A DNA stretch of 64,000 nt from Lindgomyces ingoldianus (GCF_010093535.1 NW_022985196.1:62001-126000), one strand, 5' to 3'. Numbered from the stretch's first letter, positions 48,134 to 59,249 are shown. Notes: a model not told the origin generated them from the letters alone. Numbers and translations are program-made.

Positions 48134-48223
48134 ACTACTAAATTAGGTAGGGGAAATTTTTTCAAGGTCTAGGGGACCACAGCCGAGCGCTCAGGCCATG
48201 GGACAGACTTTTTGGAATGACTG
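48134..48223 (-). repeat. Right terminal inverted repeat
   Basis: Inverted partner of 45191-45280. A minus-strand ORF of the HET gene happens to read through this repeat to a stop at 48162, so the last residues of that ORF are transposon sequence. Confidence 0.85.
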
Positions 48224-48503
48224 TAGAAGACGACGTGTTTTGGTTGACTGAAGCGAGAAACCGGCAAAGGGAACAATGAGATTCTAACGAGATTGTGTTG
48301 GAATGGAACCGCTCTAGAATTTCCAACAGGATGCGAAATATCGTGGAAGCAAAGATTCTTTCCAAGTCAAGGCTAGCACACTGGTTACAGAGCCTATTCG
48401 GTGTGGAGATGTGCTGCATGGAAACCTCATTCTCCAATGACAGAGCAGCGTCACCTGTTGGATTTGGTCCCGGAATAGGTGTACTGGAGGCATCTTGTCC
48501 CAA

Positions 48504-48876
48504 GACTATGGTGGCTTTAGTGTTAGAAGCCTCCTCACATCATCAAAAGTTAAAGGAAGGGTGAGTGCTCGGAAGGCAGCAATGGCTCCTCGTAAAGGTC
48601 TCATCGACAGGCGAAGTGGCGGTGCGCGTAGCTAGGCACCCTTAGAAACTTGGGGTTCAAGACAACGTACACACAATTCCCATTATTATGAAGTCTTCGC
48701 AAGCCATAAGCGCCATCAATATCTTATCATATTGCACTATCTAGTTTTGACTCTCTCATCGCAGAGCGAATGCAGTCCTGCAACACCACTTAGCCGTCCT
48801 GTTACTTAGCACAAACCTTATCTATTCTCATCTACAACGACCACAACTAGGTTTGTCGCAGAAACTCGCCATTCGA
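48504..48876. other. Intergenic between HET relic and NACHT gene
   Basis: 373 bp between the HET N-terminal start (minus) and the NACHT start (plus), hence a former divergent promoter region. No gene seen. Confidence 0.5.
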
Positions 48877-51485
48877 TGGACCCACTCAGCGTTACAGCCA
48901 GCATTATCGCTATTATATAGTTGACGATGAAAGTCGGTAAGTGTCTGAGTAATGCCTCGGACACCTCGGCGGACTGTACGCAGTTCACAACCGAAATATC
49001 GAATCTCTCAAAACTCCTTGTCGATCTATTGTCTTACCTCGATGACGACTCTAATGAACCGTGGAATGCAAAGATCCAAGAGCTCGGCGGAAAGGACGGG
49101 CTCCTCTATCAATACAAATGTGCGTTAGAGCAGCTGAAGCATAAGATATCAGATGGGCGCGGAATGAAGAAGATAGGCAAGACCCTTCTGTGGAAGTACA
49201 TCAAAGAGGATATTGAACGCATACTGTTAAAGATAGAGCGATTGAAGTCGCTCGTGCAGATTGCCTTAGAAATGGACCACCTGTAGGTTCTCTTATCAGA
49301 TATGGTAAAGGCTTATGTTGCTTATATCTGTAGTAAACTGTCGCAAGTAATTAAATACGACATGGATATAATACACGGTGACAACAAAGCAATTAAGATA
49401 GGAGTCGGTGCAATTCAGCAAGACCAACAGCGTGACAAGATTTTGGAATGGATATCATCAAGCAACTTCCCAGCTCAACAATCCGATCTTATCGCCCGAA
49501 GACAAGAAGAAACTGGCCTGTGGTTCCTCAACGCTGCTGAATTCACTGAATGGGTTCACGGATCGAACCAGAGTCTATTCTGTCCCGGTATCCCTGGAGC
49601 TGGCAAAACAATGCTAGCATCAATTGCAGTTGACCATCTTTATACAAAAGTGCAAAGTCGCAATATCGGAGTGGCCTACGTATTCTGTAACTACAAAACG
49701 CGCGCAGATCAAAATGCCACCTACCTGCTAGCAGCTATCATTAAACAGCTAGTGCAGGCAAGAGCCTCGATCACAGAGCCTGTAACACGTCTATACAACC
49801 ACCATACCAACCGAGGGACTAAGCCATCCCTCAATGACATTCTTAGCACTTTACACTCTGTGCTTACAACCTATGTGAGGGTATATGTAATTGTAGACGC
49901 TCTAGACGAATGTCTTGATGACAATCGAAAAGAGCTTCTAGACAAGCTCCGCGGTCTGCAGAACAAAACAGGCCTCCGTTTAATGGCTACTTCGCGAGTT
50001 ATTCCAAGCATAGTAGATATCTTCAACGGTGTGCCTACGCTAGAGGTACGCGCACGCAACGCAGATGTCGAACAATTCATTATTGGCCAAACTCACCGGC
50101 TGCCACGATGTATCCAACGCGACGACAATCTTCAGAAATTAGTCCAAGAAAAAATAGTTGAAGCAGTAGATGGCATGTCAGTATTTCGCACGCCTATTTT
50201 GAGTCTAGTTACTTACAAGCCTGCAAGGTTTCTTCTTGCCCGTCTTCATGTGGATTCATTACTTGATAAGGACACCAAGAAGAAAGTCCGGTCTACGTTA
50301 AAGAACCTTTCTAGAGGTTCTGAAGCGCTTAACAAAGCGTATGACGAGGCGATCGAGAGAATAGAGAGTCAGCTACCTGGAAATACGGCGCGAGCAAAGA
50401 GCGTTCTTTCCTGGATCTCGCATGCAGAGAGGCCGTTAACCACTGGTGAACTATGCCATGCCTTAGCGGTGGAGTTAGAGGAAGAAGAACTCGACCAAGA
50501 AAACATTCCTCACGTTGACGATATTGTCTCTGTCTGTGCTGGCCTCGTTACGATTGATGAGGAGAGCAATATTATCCGTCTCGTCCACTACACTACGCAA
50601 GAATACTTCGAGCAGATCCGAGAGAGGTGGAATTATAGCGCTCAGTACGGAATTGCATCGTCTTGTATCAGGTATCTATGCTTTAAACCCTTTAGGAGTG
50701 GTAGCTGTCCAAGCAACGCAGCGTTCGAGAGCAGGCTTGAGCAAAACATATTCCTAGATTACTCTGCTCGATACTGGGGGCAACACGCGTTGGCTGTGCA
50801 AGAGAGGGTATCTAAACTAGCATTATGTCTGCTTCAGGATATTAGTTTGGTCGCTTGTGCTGTCCAATCAAGTTTAGTTCCAGACTACAAATACCGGAAC
50901 TACAGTCAATCTTTTCCAAAGCAAGCAACAGGTCTACATCTAGCGGCCTCCTTCGGACTGTTGGAATTTTCTAAGGAACTTCTTTCCAGGATTGCGAAAG
51001 AAAAATCAATATTCGCGGACTCCAAGGACGGGGAGGGCCGGACGCCGCTGTCATGGGCCGCAGGGGGAGGGCGCGAGGCAGTAGTTAAGCTGCTGGCGGG
51101 GCGGGACGATGTCGAGGCGGACGCCAAGGATGGGGACGACCAGACGCCGCTGTCATGGGCGGCAAGGGGAGGGCACGAGGCGGTGGTCAAACTGCTGGTG
51201 GAGCGGGACGATGTCGAGGCAGACTCCAAGGACGGGTACGGCCGGACGCCGCTATCGTGGGCCGCAGAGGGAGGGCATGAGGTGGTGGTCAAGCTGCTGG
51301 TGGAGCGGGACGATGTTGATGCGGACTCCAAGGACGGGGATGGCCGGACGCCGCTGTCATGGGCGGCATGGAAAGGGCACGAGGCGGTGGTCAAGCTGCT
51401 GGTGGAGCAGGGCGATGTCGAGGCGGACTCCAAGGACAGGAACGGCCATGACAGCGTCAGAGACAAGATACTAGGCGGTGGTTAA
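48877..51485 (+). CDS. NACHT-ankyrin STAND protein (one stop at codon 15)
   Basis: The family start MDPLSVTASIIAII is at 48877, but codon 15 is TAG (48918-48920), likely a former CAG. Translation could restart at ATG 48927. Two 51-nt introns are inferred, 49283-49333 and 50177-50227; removing them restores EMDHLKLSQVIK and EAVDGMFLLARLH, which match the family. A helical N-terminal domain is followed by ILEWISSSNFPAQQSDLIAR, Walker A CPGIPGAGKTMLA, Walker B VIVDALDEC, the helical LLSWISHAERPLTTGELCHA-type linker, LVHYTTQEYF, and four to five ankyrin repeats from about 50930. The final repeat is cut short by a frameshift near 51450. Proteins of this design are candidate fungal immune or allorecognition receptors. 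It may be an intact truncated allele or a young pseudogene. Confidence 0.75.
51010..51450 (+). repeat. Nearly identical 102-bp ankyrin-coding tandem repeats
   Basis: Four units of 102 bp (34 codons) encode variants of DSKDGDGRTPLSWAA and GHEAVVKLLVERDDVEA. They differ by only a few bases each and are much GC-richer than the rest of the gene. The high identity at DNA level indicates recent duplication or gene conversion between units. Confidence 0.9.
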
Positions 51486-52196
51486 GGTTCTCTAGCCAGA
51501 ACTGATTCGTTAGGATAACTATTCATCAAAAATCCCTACCACCCAACCCTCCGCCTTCTGCTGTACTTCTCTTGTATGCTATTCTAGGATGGTAACTAAT
51601 TTCAAATACTATTCATATTAAAATATTATATTATAAATTAATATATTAAAAATCAAATTGACTTTGAAACCGGCTTGAGTATTCAGCGATTTTGTAAGCA
51701 AATCTTTTAGATTTCTACGTACATGAGCTAAACGCGCTCTGCTTAGACCAACTGTGCGGTAAAGAGGTGACTCCCGGTTTCTTAAATTTAGCACTGAGCT
51801 TAGCATCCGGGAAGTGTTTGAAACTCTATGCAATGATCCACAGTAAGTCACTCAATACTGCTAAAATAACCAGAGTTGGGGGCTGGAGCAGCCGGTCGGT
51901 TACAGCGACACTGTGAGCCGGATCTAAGACCATCACTGATTAATTTTCGACCCTTGACTATATACTTCTTAACAGTGCCCTTCACAGTTCGATACACCCT
52001 CAATAGCCTACATACCACAGTTACACTCTATCCTCTATGTGTTGGGTAACACCAAAGCTCCTCCAAACGGTGTCAGACGGACTCGGTCTATCATTCCTTC
52101 CATAGTCAAAGCCATACAATAATATCTCATGAAACGACTAGGTCAATATTTGGATAAGGTAGATGTATTCTTGGGGGACGAGATTGGGGTCCATCT
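51486..52196. other. Unassigned region between NACHT gene and Copia copy
   Basis: 711 bp. The start contains remnants that look like further ankyrin coding (GCGGTGGTTAAGGTTCTC). A 77-codon minus-strand ORF at 51618-51851 shows no motif I trust. No gene called. Confidence 0.4.
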
Positions 52197-53825
52197 TGTC
52201 GCACGTGTCTCACATGATACTATACCCATGTACTGCGTTATTCACTCATTAGGATTAGCTCCTTTCTCGTACAGTATATAGTCACCCCAGAGCTCTTTTG
52301 AGCTCCTTAGACCTTACAATACACTTGTTCAATTCACCCAGTTTGGATCTCAATACCTTGTTAACTTACCTACCCCATGACCCCTGCTCAGCTCGTGCAA
52401 GAGTTATAAGCCCGGAGTTGCGCTCCTGACTAGTACCATAGTCACCGCCGCACATTAAGCTTTTGCATCTGGCTGATAGGGGCCCTGCGAAGTTCAACAC
52501 ATACTGATCATAACTTACTCACCAGCTAAGCCCGATCGACTGAACGACGACCTACTTGTCGATACCAAGCCCAGTTTGCTAGGCGCAGTCTTGCTCAACC
52601 AGCTCTCCTTGTACGACCTCCCCACCGCCATATTGACGAAAGATTTGACAACGTGCACAAAATTTCTAAAACCGCGCAAAAATGGCATCAACAAGCAACA
52701 CCTCTATAAAGCTCGCTAAAAAAAAAAGCGACTGGCAGCTCTGGTATAGTCGCATAAGGATAAAGCAATAAGAGAGCAGATTTAGGAGTACATCAATCCC
52801 AACCTCACTAAGGGAGACAATGGCACCCTCAAAACGAATACTAGGCTAACTAGGCCCCGACCAGTCGACGTTCACACGGGTCAGAATCCAACCGAACGCT
52901 ACCTTCCTCGACCTGGGAGCTGCTGACCAGCGACGCTTCCAACTGCTTCGAGATGATTTCAAGGATAACCTCAAGAACTATGAGGCTCGTAACAAAGCAC
53001 TATCGGACATCTATTCGCTCATCAAGAGCACAGTTGACCAGATCAACTATCCCATTATTATGGACCATGATACAATCTATCATTGATTGAAGGCCCTCAA
53101 AGAGAATCTTGAGCCCTCAAAAAAGCAGCTCAAGCAAGCTGCTTGTACGAACTATGACCACGTTAGGAAATGGTCATCAAGGAAGAAACAGGATTCCTGG
53201 TTGAAGGAGTACCGACATGCATACCTCGACGCGAAATCGGTCAATCTGCCTAATGTGGCAGACTATCAGCCGCACTACGACTTCGTATCGGCGATCATGG
53301 ACGTCAACACAGGATGCGTAGCAGCCATCCAATCAATCCTAGTCCAGCATGAGCAGACAGACGGAAATCCACTCAACTTCGTCACTAGCTGACTGGACTT
53401 CTTCGAGAACTGGCAACGATCAATGCCAGCTCAGCAACCTGGCGTCACCCACAGTGGTTTCGCCACCTACCAGGGACGCTCGTCCACACCGGAACAGCAG
53501 CAACAGCAGTTTATATGCGGCCTGTGCGGGGGTTGACACAAAACGAAGAACTGCAGGATCAACGATCCTCAATTAAGACCTGAGGGATACCAGATCCCTA
53601 CCTTCCTCCAGCAGGAGTACAACAAGCGCATGAGCAGCGATGCCCAGCTCAAGGCAGAAGCCAAGCGCCTCAGGAACAGAGACCTTCCTCCAGCGCTAAG
53701 AGACCAGCCAAACCAAGGAAGAGGAGGCAGTAGAGGGAGAGGACGCGGAAGGGGCGGAAACAACAGCTATTATCAGCTGGCTCAATCGTACAGTCACGCA
53801 ACTTAGTCGTACGGTCAAAGCTCTC
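52197..53825 (+). mobile_element. Partial Ty1/Copia-like retrotransposon, copy 1 (LTR, leader, gag)
   Basis: The 5' end TGTCGCACGTGTCTCAC at 52197 is shared with the inverted copy 2, and flanks differ upstream, so this is the LTR start. A leader of about 485 bp precedes the gag ATG at 52682. The sequence ends against copy 2 near 53825, so pol and the 3' LTR are missing. Confidence 0.75.
52682..53812 (+). pseudogene. Copia-like Gag, broken
   Basis: The reading starts MASTSNTSIKLAKKKSDWQL, with frame disruption and stops near 52770-52920. It continues with QRRFQLLRDDFKDNLKNYEA, DIYSLIKSTVDQI, NYDHVRKWSSRKKQDSWLKE and a zinc-knuckle-like CGLCGG-stop-HKTKNC. A Gly/Arg-rich tail (GRGGSRGRGRGRGG) follows. 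In-frame stops near 53084, 53390, 53535 and 53805 mostly fit W or R/Q codons changed by C to T or G to A. Gag packages element RNA; this one is inactive. Confidence 0.75.
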
Positions 53826-54553
53826 AGGTCGAGGAAGGTAGCGTTCAGTTAGAGTGGATTCTGACCAGTGTGAACGTCGACTGATCGGGGCCTAGTTAGC
53901 CTAGTATTCGTTTTAAGGGTGACATTGTCTCCCTCAGTGAGGTCAGGATTGATGTACTCCCAAATCTGCTCTCTTGTTGCTTTATCCTTTATGCGACTAT
54001 ACCAGAGCTGCCAGTCGCTTTTGTTAACAAGCTTTACAGAGGTGTCGCTCGTTGATGCCATCTTTGCGCGATTATAGAAATCATTGTGCGCGTCGTCGAA
54101 TCTTTCGTCAATATGGCGGTGGGGAGGTCGTACAAGGAGAGCTGGTTGAGCAGCTGCAGGACTGCGCCTAGCAAACTGGGCGCGATATCGACAAGTAGGT
54201 CGTCGTTCAGTCGATCGGGCTTAGCTGGTGAGTAAGCTGTGATCAGTATGTGTTGAACTTCGCAGGGCCCCTATCAGCCAGATCCAAGAGTTTAATGTAT
54301 AGCGGTGACTATAGTACTAGTCAGAAGCGCAACTCCAGGCTCATAACTCTTGCACGAACTGAGCAGGGGTCATGGGGTAGGCAAGTCAACAAGGTATTGA
54401 GATCCAAACTGGGTGAATTGAACAAGTGTATTGTAAGGTCTAAGGAGCTCAAGAGAGCTCTGGGGTGACTATATACTGTACGAGAAAGGAGCTAATCCTG
54501 ATGAGTGAATAACGTAGTACATGGGTATAGTATCACGTGATACACGTGCGACA
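53826..54553 (-). mobile_element. Partial Copia-like element, copy 2, inverted
   Basis: Reading leftward from 54553 (TGTCGCACGTGTATCACG), this repeats the LTR, leader and first 75 Gag codons of copy 1. Its Gag start MASTSDTSVKLVNKSDWQLW (ATG at 54061) is less damaged than copy 1. Differences between the copies are mostly transitions. It stops at about 53826 where copy 1 also ends, so the two 5' ends point outward and the broken ends abut. Confidence 0.75.
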
Positions 54554-55889
54554 CATCTCACGGCCAGTAGCACAAGTAGGGCTTTAGCTTCATCCAGTTG
54601 GTCTAAGAATACTGCGGCTAAGTAGCAAATAAGTAGAACCCAGATCTGTGAGACTTATATCTCTATACTCTGTCAGTATTTCGGTCCTGTGATTTTATCT
54701 ATGTAGACGAGTGGGGATGCGACAAACGAATTGGACTCAGACAGACTAGATAGTCGACTTAGGCGTGGCGCTAGTTTAAGTCGCTCCACTCCATCGTGAC
54801 CGCCGACGACATCAAATCTTACTAGCGTATACACAAAATGGGGCCCTCCTAGCACGGGAATTTCAGAGATCTACTAATGTCCCCCCCTGCGTGCCGCAAA
54901 GCCCCCCGTGCCGCAAAGAAACTATTGTTTAAGCATCTCAGCTCTCTTCCCTGCCATTCTATCAAGTTATAATTTATTTTTACTATTCTCTGGCTATTTC
55001 TCTCCAGGAAACCGGTGTGCAATTAAAAAAATACAACGCTCTTGATTATGCCGTAGATCGTTCTTTGTAGAGCATTTTGAACTGCGTTAGCACTACACCC
55101 CTGCTGCACTACGACTATCTACAAAAACTTTATCTTCGGAGTATTTGAGTAGTACATTCAGAAGGGAAGAAGGCGTTTCTAAGCTTTTAAAGCACTTAGC
55201 TCTTTAAAGGATATATTCCGGATTTATCCGTAAGAAAGGGCCTGCAGTGTGTCTTGGCCTGAGAATTTAGCGTGCTTACGTAGTATAGTATTAAATGCTT
55301 AGCTAGCCGTATTGTTTTCCGCGCTATGACTTTTTGTACTTGTGGCTTTAGCACTACGCCGTATGTGACCTCTCTCCCGGAGGAAAAATGGCAGCAGGAG
55401 CAAATTCGAATATATTTGAGACTCTATCGTCACTTGCATCACCTCCATCGAGCCGACCTACCTCGCCGCCGCCATCGAACACGTATACACACTAAACCGC
55501 TTTACTGTCACTGTCTTACCTATGCTAAACTAATTCACTATTATTGTCTAACGCGTTGCAATCCTTCTAAATAATTTAGTTACATCACACCACGTTCCTA
55601 TCTACATAGAAATGCGTAGCTGCATCCCTAACGCAGCTAGCAACATGCAGCTTTATATACGCAGAAAAGAATAAGGATTAAGAATATATATGTACCTACT
55701 TAATCTGCAAAATAGAGATTATATTACTCTATAAAGCTGTAAAACTAAGCAATAAAGATCTACTTAAGTTCTATAAGTAAGACTATCTATTAGCAGATAT
55801 AATACTAGATTTTCTTAGCTACTAAGACATTAACACTGCCCTTGCTGCTACTTCTTAAAGCCCTTAAACAACACTAACAGCTAGACTGC
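54554..55889. other. Unassigned transposon-rich stretch
   Basis: 1.3 kb with no gene I recognise. A short direct repeat, GTGCCGCAAAG, occurs twice near 54892-54920. Composition shifts to AT-rich after about 55560. Short ORFs at 54673-54855 (minus) and 55326-55574 (plus) have no family features. Confidence 0.4.
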
Positions 55890-56129
55890 TGTTTTGTAAA
55901 AAACAGGGTATACACTTCGCAATTAAGAGGTGTATTGACCAACAAGGGCGTGACTGTGACATAGGAGTACAATTAGTACCCGCCTAATTCCTAAGGCGAT
56001 CCTCTGCTATCTAAAGAGGGCTTCTACAACTGGCTATATACTTCTCTAGAGAGCCAGGCACGGCAGCGCTGGTAGCGACAGATCTAGTATGCTGTAGGTC
56101 CAGTTCAAAGTATTACCTGTCTAGGATGC
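55890..56129. repeat. LTR of the Gypsy element (left)
   Basis: Aligns without gaps to 63184-63423 (offset 7294). It begins TGTTTTGTAAAAAAC and keeps largely normal composition, for instance GTGTATTGACCAACAAGG where the right LTR has only the AT form. Confidence 0.9.
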
Positions 56130-56701
56130 CCGGCTTTTTAGGCAAGGTAGGCATTATCTAGGAAGTGTAGGGTTAACAGCACAGTTTAGGAGTTGTCTAG
56201 GACTGCCTAGTGTAGTCTAGGCAAGTCTATAACAGCCTAGGAAACACCTAGATAGCTAGTTATTATAAAGCCCTATCTCTTTCTAAAGTGTAACTTTGCG
56301 CCTAAATCTAAGCCCTTTTTTAAGGTTTAAAAGTTATGTAATTTTATGTTACTTTAAATTTAATTTAAAAGGTTAAATACTTTTTACTAAGCTAAATCCT
56401 TTATTACACCTACACTTTACTCTACGCTTCTAGTATGTATTTTAGAGAGATTTTCTGCAGGAGCCCCTAGGCCTTCCTAGGGGTTCCTAGGGTGTTCTAG
56501 GGCCCCCCTAGGCCAGAGGACCCTATATAAAGCTCTGTCTGTCCTAGAGAGTCCCTATTCTAACTGCCTTTAGATTCTTCCTTAGCTAGCCACCTTAGCT
56601 AGCTATCCCCTGTCCTATTTTTAAGGCCTTTAGTTCTGTTTATCCTAATCTAGGCCCCTCTAGGCCCCCTAAGCCCTGTCTTGCATATTTTACTACTAAT
56701 A

Positions 56702-57100
56702 ATGTCTTTCTTAGCTAGCAAGTAGTTAGATAGGATTACTTTAGCTATAAATAAAGCCTTAGCTACTATTAATCTTTACTTAACTTACTTTAATAAAATT
56801 ATAGGCAGGATTATAGCGCATAAGCTAGGCATAATTCTACTATGCTGTTTTTTTATTAAAGAGGATTATAATATTTAAACTTATAATACTTATATTTATT
56901 AAAGCTTGTTAGAGCCTAAGCGCACTAATAACCTCTTAAAGTGCAATAGCTGCTATAAGAGTAGCAGAGACTACTATTAAGTAGGTTATCCTAGGGTTGT
57001 TTATAGCTGTCTAGAGGTCTCTAAGGTGCTTCTTAGTTTTTTTTACTAATTTTTAAGTTATAGTGCTTAGAAGACTATTACTTAGTAATTATAACTATTA
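56702..57100 (+). pseudogene. Possible antisense accessory ORF within the Gypsy element
   Basis: On the plus strand, opposite to pol, an ATG at 56702 opens MSFLASK, a stop, LDRITLAINKALATINLYL, and later RIIAHKLGIILLCCFF, LLEPKRTNNLLKCNSCYKS and GYPRVVYSC. Stops are few for such AT-rich sequence and all could be former CAG/CAA. A cysteine motif C-x2-C is visible. I do not recognise the protein; it may be an accessory gene carried in reverse, or chance. Confidence 0.35.
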
Positions 57101-59249
57101 TAAGCACTATTTTTAGTAGTTTTTTCTAGCTTAAGACCTAAATTAACTTTAATAACACTTAAAAGTACTTACTAGACATTATTAAAAGTTTTTATAAAAA
57201 AGTTAATAAAGTTATTATTTATTTTAATAAGTTTATAATCTCTAGCTACTTTTTAGACTTTTTTAGGTTTTTTTAAAGGTTTTTAGAGCTTTTTAGAGGT
57301 TTCTAGACTAATTTTTACTAGGCTTGTCTATAGCAAGATAGCTAGTAACACCTTAACCCCCCTTTATATTAGTAAGAAGGTGTTTAGGGACTTAGGTATT
57401 ATTAGTCTTAGTAAAGTAAAAAAAAAGGCATTAGTAAAGTGTAAAAAAGAAATAAGTAATAATAATAGCTTAAGACCTCTTTCTCTAGTCTTTAAGCGTG
57501 TCTGCACTATATGTTCTTTAACCTATACTTATCTAGGCTCTTCTAGAGCAGTCTAACCTTGTCTAGGGTACTTAGCCTTTTACTACTAATTTTAGTGTTT
57601 TTTAAGCTTAAGTTTTTTTTTTTGCTAAGGAATTTTATAAAAGTAAGTAAAGCATATAGAAAACTAACTTTACTTATAATTTTAATACTTTTAACTTTAA
57701 GTAAAACATTTTCTAAGAATAAAGCAGATTATTTACTTTTATTTTTAGTTTTTTTAGCATTTTTTTTTTCTTTGCATTAGTCTAGCAGATCTAGGGGTCT
57801 CTAGGCCTGTCTAGGCTCTCTAGAATAAGTTTTGCTTTTTTTAGGTTTTTACCTGCTATTTTTTTCTTCTTTAAGACAGTTTAGTTTATTTTTGCATAGC
57901 AGTAGCTTCTTTAGAAATAGTTATAGCACTTTATACTTTTTTTATATTTTTTCTAGTAGCTTACTTTTCTTTTAAGTTTTTTTAGTAAAGTATAGGCTTT
58001 ATAGTGCATCTGTCTTTTTTTTTAGAGGTATTTAGGCTAGTTTAGAGGTAATCTAGACTAATCTAGTAGTATTTAAAAACAGAGATAGTAAAAAATAAGC
58101 TAAGTTTTTAAAGTTTATAATGCTTAAAAGTTTTTTTTAAATGTTCTAAGCTTTTATAAAGTTGTTTAGTCTAAGTTTATTCCTTCTAGTCTAGTCTTTT
58201 TTAGCCTAATTTAGCCTTTTTTTTTTTTGTTCTTCTTTATACTAGTAGTTCTACTTATCTCTAAAATTTATTTATAGCCCTCTTAGATATGTCTTTTACT
58301 AGAAGTAGTTAGTTATTTTCCTCTCTAAACTTTTTCTAGTGTACTCTGTATAGCTATATTCCCTTATGCAGCTTTTAGTCTATAATGTAGTCTACGTTCT
58401 ATATATCTGTTTCTGCTTAGAGTATTACTACCTTAGCTAGGGGTTATTTATAAGGTAATAAGTAACTTAGAGGTGCTAGCTTAAGAAAGCTAATATAAAA
58501 TACTAAGTAAATCTAGAAGCTAGCTAGTAAGTCTAAGTAGTAAAATTAAGTCTTATGTATAGTAAAAACTTTTTAAAGGCTTATATATTTATTATCTAGC
58601 TTTTTTTTTAGCTAAAAAGTAGTAATATTCTTAGTGCTAAAGTATACTTAGTTTTTTACTAAGTATATTTTATGTTTATGCGTCTTGTTATGCTATTACT
58701 TTTAGTACTTTTACACTATTCTAAGGTGTTTAGCTAGCTTCTGCCTAGTTTAGGCTAGTTTATTACTATTTTAAAGTACTTATAGAGAAATACTAGCTTT
58801 TTTTACTTATTTTAGCATATTTATAGACAGCAGATTCTTTCTATAGACAGCCTAGAATAGTAATATTTTTATAGAGCTATAGATAGTGTTGTTGTAAGCA
58901 TATTTTATATTAGAAAAAATCTTTACCTAGTTATCTTACTTATAGTTGCAGTATATTTAGAGATACTACTTTAATATTTAGTTTTAGCGCTTAGTTTAGC
59001 TATTAGTTTATAAGTAAAAAGTAGTAAAAAAAAGTTTTTTTATTTTTAAGCAGGCTGTAAATGTTTTTTAATAAGTAAATATAAATAAAGCTCTCTAGTC
59101 TGTTATAATAAAAAAAAGAAGGCTATAAAGTTTTAAAATTTCCTGCTTAAAAGTCTTAGCTAAAGCTGCTGCTTTTAAGGTGCCCTTACTAAAAATGTAG
59201 TAGGCTATTTTAAAGAAATAATTAACTATAACTAGAATACTGTTATAGC

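Larger units (their letters stand above)
45191..48223. mobile_element. TIR DNA transposon with TA target duplication, RIP-degraded interior
   Basis: The ends are inverted copies of each other. The outer 35 bp, starting CAGTCATTCCAAAAAGTC, are identical at 45191 and (inverted) 48223, and weaker similarity continues without gaps to about 90 bp. TA flanks both ends (45189-45190 and 48224-48225). TA duplication plus a CAGT-type end is typical of the Tc1/mariner/pogo group in fungi. About 110 bp at each end have normal composition, whereas 45300-48110 is extremely AT-rich and depleted of CpA/TpG, as after RIP. I could not recognise a DDE transposase in the interior. It lies inside a HET-domain gene. 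Confidence 0.8.
43382..48503 (-). pseudogene. HET-domain gene, split by transposon and frameshifted
   Basis: Minus-strand pieces run in order. 48503-48226 is an N-terminal part with a CxxC...CxLC motif (RLCNQCASLDLERIF, SHCSLCRFLASV). Then comes a 3.0 kb inserted element, and 45190-44205 carries the HET domain: LVDLPYVA, VWGPPTPGP, ITVTRSLGFRYLWVDRYCIS, YATTIAAGGQHPSYGLP, WSTRAWTYQECLLSRRRIFF. The C-terminal part follows with RAGFPSWSWTGWKGAVDTRF and ends at 43382. Frameshifts occur near 44960, 44500, 44200 and 44100, and a TAG sits near 44878. HET proteins trigger cell death when genetically different hyphae fuse. With so many lesions it is dead. Removing the element (one TA kept) leaves the frame open at the junction. 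Confidence 0.85.
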
